Notes: generated from the letters alone by a model not told the origin. 42,111 nucleotides of DNA from Marinomonas alcarazii (GCF_003208215.1 NZ_QKLW01000001.1:1040947-1083057), one strand, 5' to 3'; counted from the stretch's first letter, positions 27,482 through 36,623 are shown. Numbers and translations: made by a program.

Positions 27482-27849
27482 GATCTTTTACCAAAGTTTT
27501 ACCTTTCGGAACACTTTCTTCTATCTTAGAAGAGTCTAATTCGGGCGTAAGATTAACACCTAATCAAGAGATCGCCTAGCCACTGACACCAAGATTGAAA
27601 TATTCAGAGCAATTTTCACCATCTGAACTTTGCAAAAAATCGACAAAAGACAGACAAAAAACACGTTAATCCAAGGAAAACTAGGTCTCTCCACCAAAAA
27701 TTCAGAGAGAATATGAGGCGTATAACTTGTGTGAATCTTGCCCATTTTTCACATTAGGCTTGTACCGATTTCACAAAAAAGCAAGATTTTACATCTATAT
27801 AATAGCTATAATGCCATAAAATCCCGTCCCCAACCACGCCCCAGTATAG

Positions 27850-27863
27850 GATTCAATTGAATC
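27850..27863. promoter_or_regulatory. 14-bp palindrome in the aceE/nadC divergent region
   Basis: GATTCAATTGAATC is a perfect palindrome, 154 nt before the nadC ATG. Two TATAAT boxes (27798-27803 and 27807-27812) lie nearby on the plus strand but lack good -35 partners. It is an operator candidate with an unknown regulator. It does not match the PdhR consensus. Confidence 0.4.
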
Positions 27864-28017
27864 ACCCGAGCTAGCCATAAAAATACTGACTCCCACGACG
27901 CCCCCTTTTTATAGAAATACTACTCAAATCAATTAATTTCGTCGGATCAGCACTGACGATCTATCAATATAAGGCTACAATAGCGTTTTAACTTCACGCG
28001 ACGAACTAGGATTGCAC

Positions 28018-28872
28018 ATGACTCTTTTGAGCCCCCTTTTAACCAAACACATCCAATCGCAAGTTACTTTTGCATTAGAGGAAGACATCGGCTTAGGAGA
28101 CATAACCGCTCAACTCATTCCTGACAATCAACAAATCACCGCAACAATAATCAGTCGTGAGCCCGCCATACTATGTGGCCAGGCGTGGGTTAACGAAGTA
28201 TTTTCCCAATTAGGCAATAATGTCACCCTTACTTGGCATAACAAAGACGGTGATTTATTAACACCTAATACACCATTTATAACGATTCAAGGACATGCAA
28301 GAACAATTCTAACTGGTGAACGTACGGCGCTAAACTTTCTACAAACCTTGTCATACACGGCTACGGTTACACACCAATACAGCGAGATTGTCTCTAATAC
28401 GGCACTGACCATACTGGACACTCGAAAAACATTGCCCGGCATGCGTCAAGCACAAAAGTACGCCGTAACCATTGGTGGTGGAAAAAATCATCGCATTGGT
28501 CTGTACGATGCGTTTTTAATAAAAGAAAACCACATAATGGCGGCAGGCTCTATAGCAAATGCCGTTAGCATGGCGAAACAAATTGCACCAGGCAAAACCA
28601 TTGAAGTGGAAACTGAAAACCTTAACGAAGTAGCAATGGCCGTTGCAGCGGGTGCTGACATTATCATGTTAGATAACTTTTCATATGAAGATATGAGCAA
28701 AGCGGTGAGCGACTTTAAAGGGCAAGTTAAATTTGAAGCGTCTGGCAATATGGATAAAGATCAACTTTTAAAAGTGGCTGCCACCGGTGTTGACTTTGTG
28801 TCAATTGGCGCTTTAACAAAACATGTTCAAGCAATCGATCTGTCATTGCGCGTATCTCAGGAAACACTATGA
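28018..28872 (+). CDS. nadC: nicotinate-nucleotide pyrophosphorylase (quinolinate phosphoribosyltransferase)
   Basis: Converts quinolinate and PRPP to nicotinate mononucleotide in NAD synthesis. From the ATG at 28018, with AGGA 6 nt before it, the protein has 284 residues. A TTG two codons upstream is less likely. Conserved blocks are EEDIGLGDITA (near residue 21), GERTALNFLQ (about 100), LDTRKTLPGMRQAQKYAV (about 138-155), GGGKNHRIGLYDAFLIKENH and the LDNF near 220. Its stop overlaps the ackA start in ATGA, so translation of the two is coupled. That is an uncommon pairing of NAD synthesis with acetate metabolism. Confidence 0.95.
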   Translation: MTLLSPLLTKHIQSQVTFALEEDIGLGDITAQLIPDNQQITATIISREPAILCGQAWVNEVFSQLGNNVTLTWHNKDGDLLTPNTPFITIQGHARTILTGERTALNFLQTLSYTATVTHQYSEIVSNTALTILDTRKTLPGMRQAQKYAVTIGGGKNHRIGLYDAFLIKENHIMAAGSIANAVSMAKQIAPGKTIEVETENLNEVAMAVAAGADIIMLDNFSYEDMSKAVSDFKGQVKFEASGNMDKDQLLKVAATGVDFVSIGALTKHVQAIDLSLRVSQETL

Positions 28873-30059
28873 AAGATAGTATTTTAGTTATCAATTGCGG
28901 AAGTTCATCTCTAAAGTTTGCCATTCTAGCCAATGCCGGACAAGAAACCTTGGTTGAAGGCATTGCGGATAGATTAGGGACAGATGAAAGCAGCATCACG
29001 TTTAAATTTAAAGGCCAAAAGAGCGAAGTTAGTTTAGAAGATGGCAGCCATAAAAATGCCGTAAATCAAATCAAAATCTGGCTCAGTAGTCACCCAATTA
29101 TTGAGCGCTCATTAGCGGGTATTGGCCACAGAGTGGTTCATGGTGGTGAAACCTTCAGTAAATCTGTGCTTATTGATCAAGATGTTATTGCTGGCATCAA
29201 ACAGTGCTCTCAGTTTGCACCATTACATAACCCCGCCCATGTTAAAGGCATAGAGGTCGCTTTTGAACTCTTCCCAGGCCTTCCCCAGGTCGCCGTATTT
29301 GATACAGCTTTTCATCAGACACTTGCGCCCGAGCAGTATTTATACCCGATTCCAATGCACTTCTATCGAGAGCATCATTTTCGCAAATATGGCTTCCACG
29401 GCACAAGTTATCGATATATAAGTCAGCGATTAGCGCATATTGCCAAAGGCAGTGATCAACAAGGCGTGCTTGTGGCTCACCTTGGTAACGGTGCAAGCAC
29501 TTGTGCGATTAATCAAGGCAAATCTTCCGATACTAGTATGGGCATCACGCCATTAGAAGGCCTAATGATGGGAACGCGCTCTGGTAGCCTAGATCCGAGC
29601 CTACTGTCATTTATTAGCCAAGCTGAAAACATTTCCTTTGAATCCGCACTTGATATCTTAAATAAACAGAGCGGCCTACTTGGTGTGTCAGAGATTTCCA
29701 ATGACTGTCGGACCTTAGAAGAAGCTATGGAGTCTGGAGACCAAAGAGCTAAGTTGGCTTTAGACATGTTTGCCGCTAGGACAGCGAAACATTTAGCCAG
29801 TGTGGCCACGACTTTAATAAGTATTGATCATTTGGTATTTACAGGTGGCATAGGCGAAAATTCAAGCTATTTACGTCAAGCTATCTGTAATCATTTGAAA
29901 GCACTAAATATCCGTATAGACTCAGAAGTAAATGACAATGCCCCTCGTGGCGAAACGTTGAATATTAGCGCGAAAGATAGTCATACCAATGTTTGGATTA
30001 TTCCAACGAATGAAGAGCTAATGATTGCGCTCGATACAATAAGCTTGATTCAACATTAA
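28869..30059 (+). CDS. ackA: acetate kinase
   Basis: Interconverts acetyl phosphate plus ADP with acetate plus ATP. The 396 residues match the family. Visible ASKHA-fold motifs are VINCGSSSLKFA (5-16), GHRVVHGGE, VFDTAFHQT with the catalytic aspartate, YGFHGTSYRY, the adenosine-region LVAHLGNGAST and FTGGIGENS. It overlaps nadC by 4 bp (ATGA) and precedes pta by 46 nt, so nadC-ackA-pta looks like one transcript. With Pta it forms the reversible route between acetyl-CoA and acetate, downstream of the pyruvate dehydrogenase encoded next door on the other strand. Confidence 0.96.
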   Translation: MKDSILVINCGSSSLKFAILANAGQETLVEGIADRLGTDESSITFKFKGQKSEVSLEDGSHKNAVNQIKIWLSSHPIIERSLAGIGHRVVHGGETFSKSVLIDQDVIAGIKQCSQFAPLHNPAHVKGIEVAFELFPGLPQVAVFDTAFHQTLAPEQYLYPIPMHFYREHHFRKYGFHGTSYRYISQRLAHIAKGSDQQGVLVAHLGNGASTCAINQGKSSDTSMGITPLEGLMMGTRSGSLDPSLLSFISQAENISFESALDILNKQSGLLGVSEISNDCRTLEEAMESGDQRAKLALDMFAARTAKHLASVATTLISIDHLVFTGGIGENSSYLRQAICNHLKALNIRIDSEVNDNAPRGETLNISAKDSHTNVWIIPTNEELMIALDTISLIQH

Positions 30060-30105
30060 ACAGCATAACGCACACCAAAATGGACTAATTTAGGATTCAT
30101 CAGAT

Positions 30106-32205
30106 ATGTCAATAAATGTACTTATGACCGTACCCACAGGCCCTGGTGTAGGACTAACATCAGTTTCTGTTGGTCTTGTCCGTGCGCTTGAACAGCAGGG
30201 CTTAAAGGCCAGCTTTTTCAAGCCAATCGCCCAGCCACAGCCTGGTGACAAAGGACCTGACAAATCAACAGCCATGGTTGCCCAAGGTTCAACACTGACG
30301 CCAGCTGAACCTATTCCGCTTCATGAAGCAGAGCGTTATTTGTATAACGACAATATTGACGAACTGATGGAAGAAATTGTTGGCCGCTTCCAAGCTAGCG
30401 TAGAGCCAGACTCAACGGTTATCGTAGAAGGTCTTGCTCAAATTGCAGGTCACCCTTACGCCACACGACTAAACAAAGCGATTGCTCGTACTCTTGATGC
30501 GGGTTTGGTATTGGTAACAGCACCAAACAATATGCGAGTAAATGAACTAGAACACCATGTTGAGATTGCGGCAGGTTCTTATGGTGGCATTAAGGCCAAC
30601 GATGTCATTGGCTGTATTTTGAATAAAACTAGCCCTGGTTCATTAGGTGTTAAATCCTATGGGGATTTATTTGCTCAGCGGGGCATATTTAAACGCAACT
30701 TTAGTCTGCTCGGTCAAATACCAAAGGCAGACGAACTCACCTACCCACGAGTAAAAGATGTTGCCGACTTCCTTGGTGCTCGCATCATTAATGCGGGTGA
30801 AATCGAATCTCGTCGAGTGCAATCTTATACCCTTTGCGCCCGTGGCGTAGAAAACATGCTTGAAGCACTTCGTCCAGGCGTACTGGTTTTCACTCCAGGG
30901 GATCGTACCGACATCATAATGGCGACGGCTATCGCAGCACTTAATGACATCAAGATTGCAGCCTTAGTTGTGACCGGTGGATACCAACCAAGTGAAGCCT
31001 TAATGACGCTATGCGGCAAAGCAATGGCCAAAGGCTTACCAGTTCTATCTGTTGAGTCTAACAGCTGGGAAACGGTTATTAACATGCAGTCGTTTAACCA
31101 AGAAATTCCGCTTGATGATAAAGAGCGCGTCTTAATGGTAAAAGAGCACATTGCTCGTTGTATAGATCACGATTGGATCAACTCTTTCGCTTTAAACCAA
31201 GAAGAAAGAAAGCTATCTCCACCAGCGTTCCGATTCCGCTTGATCGAACTTGCTCGCTCACTCAACAAGCGCATTATCCTACCTGAAGGTGAAGAAATTC
31301 GCACAATTCAAGCCGCTTCTATTTGTGCCGAACGTGGCATTGCGCGCTGTACCTTACTCGGTAACGAAACAGAAATACTTAGAATCGCACAGAACAATGG
31401 CATTGAATTGAGTCATGGCGTAGAAATACTCGACCCTAGCAGCATTCGCGAACGCTATGTTGCGCCAATGGTCGAGTTAAGAAAAAGTCGTGGACTGACT
31501 GATATCGTGGCACGTGAGCAATTGGAAGACAATGTTGTATTAGGCACCATGATGTTACAAGTTGGCGATGTGGATGGACTAGTGTCTGGCGCAGTACATA
31601 CGACGGCCAACACCATTCGCCCTGCTCTACAGTTAATCAAAACATCCGCTAACGCGAGCCTGGTGTCATCGGTTTTCTTCATGTGCTTACCTGATCAAGT
31701 CTTGGTTTATGGCGATTGCGCGATTAACCCAGACCCAACAGCACAACAACTTGCAGAAATCGCCATTCAAAGCGCGGACTCTGCCAGTGCATTTGGCATT
31801 ACACCGAAAGTCGCCATGATCAGCTACAGCACTGGCGGTTCAGGCACAGGCAACGATGTAGATAAAGTACGAGAAGCGACTGCGATTGCACAAAAACTGA
31901 GACCAGACCTATTGATTGACGGACCATTGCAGTACGACGCAGCTATCATGGAGAAAGTTGCTAAGCAAAAAGCGCCAAATAGTAAAGTCGCCGGTAAAGC
32001 CACTGTCTTTATCTTCCCTGATCTAAATACAGGTAACACCACTTATAAAGCCGTGCAAAGAAGTGCGGATGTAGTAAGTATTGGCCCAATGCTGCAAGGT
32101 ATTCGCAAACCTGTTAACGATTTGTCTCGCGGCGCTTTAGTCGATGATATTGTCTATACTATCGCCATAACAGCCATTCAAGCTGGTGATAAAAAAGACG
32201 TCTAA
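30106..32205 (+). CDS. pta: phosphate acetyltransferase
   Basis: Interconverts acetyl-CoA and acetyl phosphate. The 699 residues are of the long, multi-domain form. There is an N-terminal P-loop-like AAA/dethiobiotin-synthetase-type domain (VPTGPGVGLTSVSVGL, residues about 9-24), a DRTGG domain in the middle (about 215-330, with FTPGDRTDIIMA) and the C-terminal PTA_PTB catalytic domain (about 370-695), including LPEGEEIRT, GxVSGAVHTTANT and SYSTGGSGTGNDVDKVREA. AGGA lies upstream of the ATG. The stop is followed within 10 nt by a large imperfect inverted repeat. Confidence 0.96.
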   Translation: MSINVLMTVPTGPGVGLTSVSVGLVRALEQQGLKASFFKPIAQPQPGDKGPDKSTAMVAQGSTLTPAEPIPLHEAERYLYNDNIDELMEEIVGRFQASVEPDSTVIVEGLAQIAGHPYATRLNKAIARTLDAGLVLVTAPNNMRVNELEHHVEIAAGSYGGIKANDVIGCILNKTSPGSLGVKSYGDLFAQRGIFKRNFSLLGQIPKADELTYPRVKDVADFLGARIINAGEIESRRVQSYTLCARGVENMLEALRPGVLVFTPGDRTDIIMATAIAALNDIKIAALVVTGGYQPSEALMTLCGKAMAKGLPVLSVESNSWETVINMQSFNQEIPLDDKERVLMVKEHIARCIDHDWINSFALNQEERKLSPPAFRFRLIELARSLNKRIILPEGEEIRTIQAASICAERGIARCTLLGNETEILRIAQNNGIELSHGVEILDPSSIRERYVAPMVELRKSRGLTDIVAREQLEDNVVLGTMMLQVGDVDGLVSGAVHTTANTIRPALQLIKTSANASLVSSVFFMCLPDQVLVYGDCAINPDPTAQQLAEIAIQSADSASAFGITPKVAMISYSTGGSGTGNDVDKVREATAIAQKLRPDLLIDGPLQYDAAIMEKVAKQKAPNSKVAGKATVFIFPDLNTGNTTYKAVQRSADVVSIGPMLQGIRKPVNDLSRGALVDDIVYTIAITAIQAGDKKDV

Positions 32206-32212
32206 ACGCGTA

Positions 32213-32275
32213 CCACTTTCTAGGCAGCTCGCAATCATGCAAGCGGCTTTTATAGAGCTACTGTCTAGAAAGTGG
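32213..32275. repeat. 63-bp imperfect inverted repeat after pta
   Basis: CCACTTTCTAG (32213-32223) is the exact reverse complement of CTAGAAAGTGG (32265-32275), and the pairing can extend inward through GCAG/CTGT or AGCTC/GAGCT. No T-run follows, so it is not a classic terminator. It could stabilise the pta 3' end or be a relic of a small mobile repeat. Confidence 0.5.
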
Positions 32276-32330
32276 ACATACTTAAGATTGCCTATTAATA
32301 TTAATCAATATTTTTCAGCTGGTGGTCGTT

Positions 32331-32696
32331 ATGTCTGGTAGCCTTCCTCACTCAATCGCTCTATCCGCCCAAGTGCCAAATAATACAGTTACGCCTGGTT
32401 ACACCACTTTTGATGTGCGGTCTGACGAAGACAAGAACCTAGCAGCATTACATGCCCGTAACGCCAAAGCCTCCAGCGACCTAGTTGTAACTATTTCTGA
32501 AGAAGGTCAGGCGTTGTCCCAGCACAATAAAAAAACAGCGGATGAAATTGATGCGAAAAAGCAAAATGATATGCTACAGGAGTTAGAAGAAGAATTTGCT
32601 GAAGACACAGATCTTGCAACTTCAACTCAATTAGAACCAACAAAAGACTATCAAGAAAACAAAACGACTGGAGACATCTTAGATCAGATTGTTTAA
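32331..32696 (+). CDS. hypothetical protein, acidic C-terminus
   Basis: A 121-residue protein that I do not recognise. The ATG at 32331 has a weak GGTGG ribosome binding site; a GTG at 32322 is also possible. It has no signal peptide and no membrane segment. The first half is mixed polar (VTPGYTTFDVRSDEDKNLAALHARNAK), and the second half is strongly charged and helix-prone (KKTADEIDAKKQNDMLQELEEEF), likely a short coiled coil followed by a disordered acidic end. It stands between pta and the pilin gene. The run of coding-like codons and the tight fit between flanking features support a real gene, but its role is unknown. Confidence 0.6.
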   Translation: MSGSLPHSIALSAQVPNNTVTPGYTTFDVRSDEDKNLAALHARNAKASSDLVVTISEEGQALSQHNKKTADEIDAKKQNDMLQELEEEFAEDTDLATSTQLEPTKDYQENKTTGDILDQIV

Positions 32697-32737
32697 TGTG
32701 ACATCATTAACATAAAATACCATTAGCAGGATGCTAA
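32689..32737 (+). promoter_or_regulatory. candidate pilA promoter and small palindrome
   Basis: TTGTTT (32689-32694) and TAAAAT (32713-32718) are 18 nt apart. TTAGCA-GGA-TGCTAA (32723-32737) lies right after, near the expected start site. The sigma-54 signature usual for Pseudomonas pilA was not found. Confidence 0.3.
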
Positions 32738-32762
32738 AATCATAATCTTCAAGGAGTGAAGA

Positions 32763-33215
32763 ATGTTACTTTCTCGTCAATTAGTACGCGGCTTTACGTT
32801 ATTGGAACTTATGGTCGTGATCGCCATTATTTCCATCTTAGCAAGCCTTTCTGTACCCACTTTTACACGTCAAATAGCAAAAGCGAAATTAATCGAAGCG
32901 CAAAACCTTGCCACACAACACCAATCCGTCATCGAAGAATTTATTCTTTTACATGGTTCCTTTCCCAATGAAACAGAATTCAACCTAATAAAAACCTCAC
33001 TCACGGATAAATCCATCGCGAAGTCCATTACCGTTGACAGTGCCAATAAAACAACAGGCAGCCTAATTCTCACTCTTAATAGCAATACAGGCATCGATGA
33101 AAACCAATATCTCAGATTTTCTCGTGATAGCAATAGAAATTGGACATGCCTTTCAGACCTAGACGCTAATCTACTGCCCCTACAATGTGAAAGTACAATA
33201 GAAGGTGCGCTATGA
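32763..33215 (+). CDS. pilA: type IV pilin-like protein
   Basis: A 150-residue prepilin. The short leader MLLSRQLVRG is cut after G10, giving a mature protein starting FTLLELMVVIAIISILA with the invariant glutamate at mature position 5. The long N-terminal helix (about 11-60) is followed by a globular region. It ends with a disulfide-type loop bounded by C-x12-C (CLSDLDANLLPLQC). AGGAG precedes the ATG by 6 nt. It overlaps pilB by 4 bp (ATGA), so the pilin and its ATPase are translationally coupled. The length is typical of a major pilin, although a minor pilin cannot be excluded. Confidence 0.88.
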   Translation: MLLSRQLVRGFTLLELMVVIAIISILASLSVPTFTRQIAKAKLIEAQNLATQHQSVIEEFILLHGSFPNETEFNLIKTSLTDKSIAKSITVDSANKTTGSLILTLNSNTGIDENQYLRFSRDSNRNWTCLSDLDANLLPLQCESTIEGAL

Positions 33216-34162
33216 CATTAGAAGAAATCATCTCTAACGCTATCGGTCGGCACGCTACAGATGTCCATTTAGAGCACACGAAGATAAGCCTACACGTCTA
33301 TCAACGCGAATATGGCACCCTAAACAAAGTGGTTGATTTGCCCCCTGAAACAAACCTAATCAATCGTATAAAAATGCGCGCAAATCTAGATCTTTCAGAA
33401 ACAAGAAGAACGCAAGAGGGTCAGTTTTTGTTTGAAGAAAGACACCGCAGTACATTTGTCAGAGTGAGCATCGTATCAACCGTTAAAGGAGAAAAAGTTG
33501 CGCTTCGCTTATTACCTGACAAAAACCGCTTGTCTTTGAATGAAATAGGCATACAGGCTAACCTCCATTCCGCTTTGTCTTCCGCTTTGGAACAACCCAG
33601 TGGGTTAATTCTAGTATGCGGTGCCACTGGTGCCGGAAAAAGCACCACTCTATATTCATGTCTAGATGTTTTAAATACAGGTGAGAAAACCATTTTCACC
33701 ATTGAAGACCCTGTGGAATATGAAATCTCAGGGTTATTTCAATGTGAACCCAATCCCGCTATAGGACTGGACTCAGCAGCATTATTGAAATCATTTCTTA
33801 GACAAGACCCAGATGTCATCATGGTAGGCGAAGTACGCGATGCCATCACCGCGAATTTAGCCGTTAATGCAGCTCTTACTGGTCACCTTGTTCTGGCTAC
33901 ATTACATACTAACTCGGCACTAGATGCGATACATCGATGCCACGGCTGGCAAGTTGATTTTTTTTCTTTAGCAAGCTCACTAAAGCTCATCATCCATCAA
34001 TCAATGCTCTATAAAAGCAGCTCACAACATCCTATATTTCATGGAATATCCCCCTTATGGGAGGCATCTTTGCCAAGGAATTACGATGAATTAATTTCCT
34101 CTCCCTCTTTATGGAAACCCTACCCTCATTTGCATAGTGAGGCCCAAAATGCCATGGTTTAA
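33212..34162 (+). CDS. pilB: compact PilB/GspE-type pilus assembly ATPase
   Basis: A 316-residue secretion ATPase expected to power pilus extension. The catalytic motifs are intact: Walker A GATGAGKST (137-145), Asp box IFTIEDPVEY (161-170), Walker B DPDVIMVGEVRD (199-210) and His box GHLVLATLHTNSA (224-236). It is far shorter than the roughly 560 residues of typical PilB. The N-terminal MshEN-like domain is missing, leaving only about 110 residues before the core. The tetracysteine zinc motif normally found after the His box is also absent; the region has only C243. Retraction ATPases such as PilT are of similar size, but the pilA-pilB-pilC-pilD order favours PilB. No frameshift is evident in the flanking DNA. 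Confidence 0.82.
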   Translation: MTLEEIISNAIGRHATDVHLEHTKISLHVYQREYGTLNKVVDLPPETNLINRIKMRANLDLSETRRTQEGQFLFEERHRSTFVRVSIVSTVKGEKVALRLLPDKNRLSLNEIGIQANLHSALSSALEQPSGLILVCGATGAGKSTTLYSCLDVLNTGEKTIFTIEDPVEYEISGLFQCEPNPAIGLDSAALLKSFLRQDPDVIMVGEVRDAITANLAVNAALTGHLVLATLHTNSALDAIHRCHGWQVDFFSLASSLKLIIHQSMLYKSSSQHPIFHGISPLWEASLPRNYDELISSPSLWKPYPHLHSEAQNAMV

Positions 34163-35210
34163 AATCAAATATGTCAGTGGAAAAGTAGATTATAGATATG
34201 GACACTCAGAAAAAGAGGTGCTTTTTGACTCTGTTAGTAAAGGCCACTGGCAAATCATAGTATCCCAATGGACACCAAAGAAATTCGACTACAAATCACT
34301 TCAAACTTTTTATGAAGAAATTCAAAGTGCCTTACAATCGGGATTACAACTTAACCAAGCTATTGCGCACTTCGCCTTATCTTCGTCAAACTCAGGATTG
34401 GCTAATATAAGCAAAGCCATATTAGGTGAACTAGAGCGAGGCACAACCTTTAATGAGGCATTAAGCAAGCTAACCAAAAACTCAGCAGCACCCTACACGC
34501 AGCTTCTAAATTCTCAGGGTACAAGGGAAGATTGTGAGAAAAGTTTAAGCGTATCAATACATCAACTCAAATCTCTGCTTGAATGGTCTCAGCGATTACT
34601 AAAAACCCTTATCTATCCATTCAGCGTCATTCAGATAGCTTTGATCATCCTCATTATCAATCGCTCGTTAGAAGATCAGTCAACCGATGATTATCTGGCA
34701 CACTTGATACTTAATCTTTCAATTTATGTAATTTGTAGCCTAGTCCAAATTAGCGTTATACGTAGCCTTCACCAAGGTCATGCTTGTTATTGGCTAGAGA
34801 AATACAGTCGTAATTTTCGTTTGACGAAATTGTTTTCTTTATTAAGCACCATCAGAAAAACAGGCCTAACATTGCAACAGGCATTAAAAAATATGCCTGA
34901 CTATTTCCAACACATTCCCACAAAACATGAAATTTACAGTGTCTATTACACCCTTCGTTTAGGCAAGAACTACGAAGAAACCTTTCCGTCACACTGGTTC
35001 CCAAACGAATCATCAATTGCCTTACACTCTGCTGGACAGGATGGCGATATCGAAAGAGCACTCGTCTTAGCAGCTAAAGAGCACGAGAAGCGATGGCAAA
35101 GAAACATCGCCATTTTAGAGAAACTCATCCCCGCTATCTGCCTCATGATTGCAGGCAGTGTCGTTGCCACAGCACTGGTTACTCTGTATGCACCTTTGAT
35201 TGAGATTTAA
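34149..35210 (+). CDS. pilC: PilC-type inner-membrane platform protein
   Basis: The inner-membrane platform on which the pilus ATPase acts. It has 353 residues from the ATG at 34149, where GAGG sits 6 nt upstream. A GTG at 34137 is also in frame. Two T2SSF-type domains (about 50-175 and 235-350) are separated by hydrophobic segments, with membrane helices near 155-175, 195-215 and 330-350. It is somewhat shorter and more diverged than Pseudomonas PilC (about 374-406). The start lies 14 bp inside pilB, and the stop is 3 nt before pilD, so the cluster is tightly coupled. Confidence 0.85.
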   Translation: MPWFKIKYVSGKVDYRYGHSEKEVLFDSVSKGHWQIIVSQWTPKKFDYKSLQTFYEEIQSALQSGLQLNQAIAHFALSSSNSGLANISKAILGELERGTTFNEALSKLTKNSAAPYTQLLNSQGTREDCEKSLSVSIHQLKSLLEWSQRLLKTLIYPFSVIQIALIILIINRSLEDQSTDDYLAHLILNLSIYVICSLVQISVIRSLHQGHACYWLEKYSRNFRLTKLFSLLSTIRKTGLTLQQALKNMPDYFQHIPTKHEIYSVYYTLRLGKNYEETFPSHWFPNESSIALHSAGQDGDIERALVLAAKEHEKRWQRNIAILEKLIPAICLMIAGSVVATALVTLYAPLIEI

Positions 35211-35213
35211 TAA

Positions 35214-36005
35214 ATGGATTTAACCGTATTAATGTGGACTTTGTACTGTGTAATGGTACTTTGCATCGGCAGTTTTTCTGCTGCCTACACAACCCGATGG
35301 CCAATTAAACAAGATTATTTGTGGACTAAAGAGGCACACCATCTATTATCTATTCCTTTCACCACGTCTTCACCATTAATGTTTAATAGAAGGCGCTCTC
35401 ACTGCATTCACTGTGAACAACCTCTGACATACAAAGATCTCATCCCAATCTTTAGTTTTATCGCTCTTAAAGGCAAATGCCGCTATTGTAAACAGAGAAT
35501 ATCCTCTCGTTATCTCGTTATTGAAATCACACACTTACTTTGCTGCCTGCCTCTTTTGTGGCTATTTGATGATGTCTACTCGCTGACTCTTATAACCTTG
35601 TTAATGAGCGCTTTGATTACCGCAACCGTCATAGACATGGAACACAAGCTTATACCTGATGAATGTAATACTGTGGCGCTAGGTTGCGGATTGCTACTTA
35701 ACATATCTGCAAATAACCTGCATAACAGCGTGCTGGGTATGATGGCTGGGTTCGTTTTGTTGTACACCCTACGTTGGCTCTATACCTTGTGTAGGGACAA
35801 AGAAGGCATTGGACTAGGTGACGCTAAACTACTGGCAGCATTGGGAAGTTGGCTTGGGCTCTCACATCTTCCTACATTGTTATTTTGTGCAAGCATATGT
35901 GGAATACTATACACTGTGTTCTCAAAAACAAGCAGCCAAGACTATATAGCTTTCGGCCCCTTTTTAACGATTTCAGCCTTATTAGTATTCTATTTAACTC
36001 TATGA
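35214..36005 (+). CDS. pilD: prepilin peptidase / N-methyltransferase
   Basis: An inner-membrane aspartyl protease that cleaves prepilin leaders after glycine and methylates the new N-terminus. The 263 residues are slightly short for PilD (about 290). The N-terminal motif GSFSAAYTTRWP corresponds to the family's GSFxNVxxxRxP. A zinc-binding tetracysteine is present (C64, C67, C89, C92), and the two catalytic aspartates are D141 in IDMEH and D203 in GIGLGDAK. Six to eight membrane segments are expected. It would process the PilA here and any type II secretion pseudopilins elsewhere. Its stop overlaps the coaE start in ATGA. Confidence 0.92.
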   Translation: MDLTVLMWTLYCVMVLCIGSFSAAYTTRWPIKQDYLWTKEAHHLLSIPFTTSSPLMFNRRRSHCIHCEQPLTYKDLIPIFSFIALKGKCRYCKQRISSRYLVIEITHLLCCLPLLWLFDDVYSLTLITLLMSALITATVIDMEHKLIPDECNTVALGCGLLLNISANNLHNSVLGMMAGFVLLYTLRWLYTLCRDKEGIGLGDAKLLAALGSWLGLSHLPTLLFCASICGILYTVFSKTSSQDYIAFGPFLTISALLVFYLTL

Positions 36006-36607
36006 CAGATCACATAACTCCCATCATAGGTCTTGCTGGCGGTATAGGTTCAGGCAAAAGCACAATAGCAAAATGCTTTAATCAACTCGGCATTCAAAGT
36101 GTTGATGCCGACGATGTTGCAAGATTAGTTGTCTTACCGGGTTCATATTGCCTCGATAAAATTGAGCAGCGCTATGGCAGTAAAATATTACTGAACGATG
36201 GCACATTAAATCGACGTGCTTTACGCGAAATTATTTTTGACACTCCCAGTGAGCGTTCATGGCTTGAATCATTAACACATCCAGCAATAAGAGAAGAACT
36301 TCTATCTCAGCTCCAAGGTGCGACATCACAGTACGTGCTTCTTGTTCACCCGTTATTATTTGAAACAAAGCAAAATTCTATATGCAAATATACTATCGCC
36401 ATCGACGTCCCAGTAGATGTTCAATTACAAAGAGTCGTGAATCGCGACCAAGTAGATAGAGAAAGTGCACAAAAAATAATCTCTGCGCAATTAAGCAATA
36501 GTGAACGCCTCATGAAGGCCGACTTCATCTTGGAAAACGCTGGCAATCTTAATGATATGAATGCTAAAGTCTTAAAATTACACCAAAAAATTCTAGAGTC
36601 ATTATAA
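36002..36607 (+). CDS. coaE: dephospho-CoA kinase
   Basis: Catalyses the last step of coenzyme A synthesis. The ATG at 36002, overlapping the pilD stop, gives 201 residues beginning [21 protein letters not shown] with the P-loop at GGIGSGKST (about 13-21). The DADDVAR segment and the arginine/aspartate-rich lid ([15 protein letters not shown]) are present. The frame is open further upstream inside pilD, but that extension is not conserved. Position between pilD and yacG is the standard gammaproteobacterial order. Confidence 0.95.
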   Translation: MTDHITPIIGLAGGIGSGKSTIAKCFNQLGIQSVDADDVARLVVLPGSYCLDKIEQRYGSKILLNDGTLNRRALREIIFDTPSERSWLESLTHPAIREELLSQLQGATSQYVLLVHPLLFETKQNSICKYTIAIDVPVDVQLQRVVNRDQVDRESAQKIISAQLSNSERLMKADFILENAGNLNDMNAKVLKLHQKILESL

Positions 36608-36623
36608 ATTTAGAGTCACATTC

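Noticed and set aside
27560..27745. 61-codon ORF on the minus strand upstream of aceE
   Set aside because: It has no ribosome binding site or recognisable family and lies in AT-rich spacer DNA, so it is most likely a chance open frame.
32700..32762. Sigma-54 promoter for pilA
   Set aside because: No GG-N10-GC core of the TGGCAC-N5-TTGC type is present upstream of the pilin gene.
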